Origin: JBDSTZ01 sp039927975
GTDB lineage: Bacteria > Pseudomonadota > Gammaproteobacteria > Burkholderiales > Burkholderiaceae_D
Direction: 5' to 3'
Assembly (NCBI GenBank): GCA_039927975.1
Contig: JBDSTZ010000041.1
Location: 1-6,560 of the forward strand
Length of the DNA stretch: 6,560 nt
Each line of letters opens with the position of its first letter. Position 1 is the first letter of the stretch. The notes under the pieces are model-generated. The model saw only the letters and a list, made by a program, of their open reading frames with translations, made no database searches and was not told the DNA's origin. Shown piece by piece: positions 5,583 through 6,560 of this stretch. The position numbers were made by a program, and so were the translations under genes.

Positions 5583-5792
5583 GCTGTGACGCTACACGTC
5601 CGGCTGCAGGTCAGCGCCGGAAGTCAGCCCGCGCCACAGCCCAATGCCACACGCCGGGCTGCAAGGAGATGCTGCAAGACAGCCCGCGCACAGGCCAGTT
5701 CTATATGCTGGGCTACAGGCGAGCGCTGCAAGACAGTCCGCGCCACGGGCCAACGAGCCACATATCAGCCTGTCGGCCGGCGCCGGAAAAAG
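5583..5792. repeat. Right cluster of the degenerate ~54-bp tandem repeat
   Basis: Copy boundaries are visible at 5615 (CGCCGGAA), 5670 (TGCTGCAA), 5724 (CGCTGCAA) and 5781 (CGCCGGAA), giving periods of 55, 54 and 57. The unit runs from CAAGACAG(T/C)CCGCGCCAC through GGCCAA to GGGCTGCAGG. The copy at 5628-5682 closely matches the left-cluster copy at 4264-4316. Periods that are not multiples of three argue against a coding repeat. Together with the attC-like element and the pilin promoter this accounts for most of the 400-bp gap between the divergent genes at 5466 and 5868. Confidence 0.65.
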
Positions 5793-5832
5793 GCAAGGCG
5801 GACCAGCCAGACAGGCACACCTCGCGCAGGCT

Positions 5833-5861
5833 TTGACAGCGCGGGTATTGACAGCGATACT
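5833..5861 (+). promoter_or_regulatory. Strong sigma70-like promoter of the pilin-like gene
   Basis: TTGACA (5833-5838) is a perfect -35; after a 17-base spacer, GATACT (5856-5861) matches the -10 at 4 of 6. TTGACAGCG is directly repeated at 5833-5841 and 5848-5856 (15 bp apart), which could be a regulator site or chance. The predicted start point is about 5868, the ATG itself. Confidence 0.55.
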
Positions 5862-5867
5862 CTGGCA

Positions 5868-6410
5868 ATGCCGACAACTTCCCGCCCCAGTGTGAAGCAT
5901 ATTTCGCCCGCGCCGTGCGCCCGAGGATTCACCTATGTCGGCCTGATGGTGCTGATCGCGGTGATCGGCGTGGCCGCCGCAGCCACCGTGCAGGTGGCCG
6001 ACCTGGCCCGCCGCCGGGCCGCCGAGGCCGAACTGCTGTACGTCGGCAAGCAGTACATCAAGGCCTTTCTCGAATACGAGCTCTACACCCCGGAAGGCAA
6101 TGGCAGCCGCGCTCCCTCGCGCCTCGAAGACCTGCTGCAGGACCCGCGCCGGCCTGAAATGCGGCGCTACCTGCGCCAGCTCTACCCCGATCCGATCACC
6201 GGAAAAATGGACTGGCAACTGGTGCGCGCGCCCGGCGGTGGTGTAATGGGAATCAGAAGCGCTTCCTGCGCCGAGACGATCCGGCGCAGTTTTACCGACG
6301 GCGACCTGATGTACCTGGACGGCCAGAAGCGCTATTGCGACTGGACCTTCGCCTACGTCATGGCTTGCGGCGCCAATTGCAAGGACACCCTCAAACCCGA
6401 GCAGGATTGA
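5868..6410 (+). CDS. Type IV pilin / type II secretion pseudopilin-like protein
   Basis: Prepilin-like protein of 180 residues, expected to be processed by a prepilin peptidase and to sit in the inner membrane or a pseudopilus. The cleavage site is G20/F21 in CARGFTYVGLMVLIAVIGV; residues 21-43 form the N-terminal hydrophobic helix, followed by a charged amphipathic segment (DLARRRAAEAELLYVGKQY). LEDLLQDPRRP and LYPDPITGKMDWQLVRAPGGGVMG (about 87-128) match GspG-like pseudopilins common in this bacterial group. The usual Glu at mature position 5 is Gly (FTYVG). Four cysteines (134, 157, 167, 171) may form disulfides. The ATG at 5868 lacks a Shine-Dalgarno; the in-frame GTG at 5892 would give a 13-residue leader with Lys at position 2, also plausible. 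No other secretion or pilus gene is in the window. The class is secure; the exact system is not. Confidence 0.85.
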   Translation: MPTTSRPSVKHISPAPCARGFTYVGLMVLIAVIGVAAAATVQVADLARRRAAEAELLYVGKQYIKAFLEYELYTPEGNGSRAPSRLEDLLQDPRRPEMRRYLRQLYPDPITGKMDWQLVRAPGGGVMGIRSASCAETIRRSFTDGDLMYLDGQKRYCDWTFAYVMACGANCKDTLKPEQD

Positions 6411-6472
6411 GGCATGACAGCAGGGCCGGGAGAACCTGGCCTTCCCAACCGCGCCGCACTTCTCTTAAACCC

Positions 6473-6518
6473 GGTCTGATATCTATCAGACCCCGGCGAC
6501 GGGGGATTGGTTCATTTA
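6473..6518 (+). terminator. Adjoining hairpins downstream of the pilin-like gene
   Basis: GGTCTGAT (6473-6480) pairs perfectly with ATCAGACC (6485-6492) around ATCT. Directly after it, CCCCG (6491-6495) pairs with CGGGG (6500-6504) around the tetraloop GCGA. The second hairpin is followed by a T-rich but interrupted tail (TTCATTTATTT). The pair begins 62 bases after the stop codon, so a rho-independent terminator is likely, though the tail is poor. The rest of 6411-6560 shows no supported gene. Confidence 0.4.
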
Positions 6519-6560
6519 TTTGTCATCCACGGCGCCAAATACCGTGACAAGCCGGCGGGC

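Noticed and set aside
4210..5792. Repeat clusters as a CRISPR array
   Set aside because: Units vary along their whole length with no constant repeat/unique spacer pattern, and no cas genes are present.
5571..5867. 99-codon upstream extension of the pilin-like protein, and overlapping frames through the right repeat
   Set aside because: Runs through the non-coding ~54-bp repeat and the promoter; it would place the prepilin cleavage site about 120 residues from the N-terminus.
6414..6479. 21-codon ORF after the pilin-like gene
   Set aside because: No ribosome-binding site, unremarkable translation, and it runs into the terminator-like hairpin.
6520..6550. Imperfect inverted repeat TTGTC/GACAA with ACGG/CCGT near the right edge
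   Set aside because: Short, interrupted by a bulge, and its context is cut off by the window end; not distinguishable from chance.

Overview
The window looks like chromosomal DNA from a high-GC betaproteobacterium, most likely of the Oxalobacteraceae (Massilia/Duganella-like). This rests on protein character and GC-rich codon use, not on a database match. A hand-counted 60-base sample inside sixA is 73% GC.

Left part (1-2922, + strand). A hairpin-rich start is followed by a good Pho box and -10 element, then ppk1 (polyphosphate kinase) and sixA (phosphohistidine phosphatase), 36 bp apart and probably one transcript. Next comes a short intergenic region with a candidate promoter, an Arg-rich 8-codon mini-ORF, and a possible 41-residue single-pass membrane microprotein.

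Middle (2980-4113, - strand). A complete periplasmic polyamine-binding protein of the PotF/PotD type is encoded, with a signal peptide and a sigma70-like promoter. A 9-bp inverted repeat is centred on the predicted transcription start. No permease or ATPase genes are visible beside it.

Accessory segment (about 4210-5790). Two clusters of a degenerate ~54-bp tandem repeat, in the same orientation, flank an AT-richer block (42-50% GC in two hand-counted samples). The block holds two small - strand genes. The first resembles Imm1-type immunity proteins; the second is unrecognised. Each gene is bordered by pieces of a second interspersed repeat, and a 91-bp integron attC-like palindrome lies just upstream of the pair. 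I read this as a small acquired gene block, possibly orphan immunity genes. It is the most interesting part of the window, but the mechanism is inference.

Right part (5833-6560, + strand). A strong sigma70-like promoter drives a type IV pilin / type II secretion pseudopilin-like protein that lacks the usual Glu at position +5. Its -10 sits so close to the ATG that the mRNA may be leaderless. Two adjoining hairpins follow; the last ~150 bp contain no supported gene.
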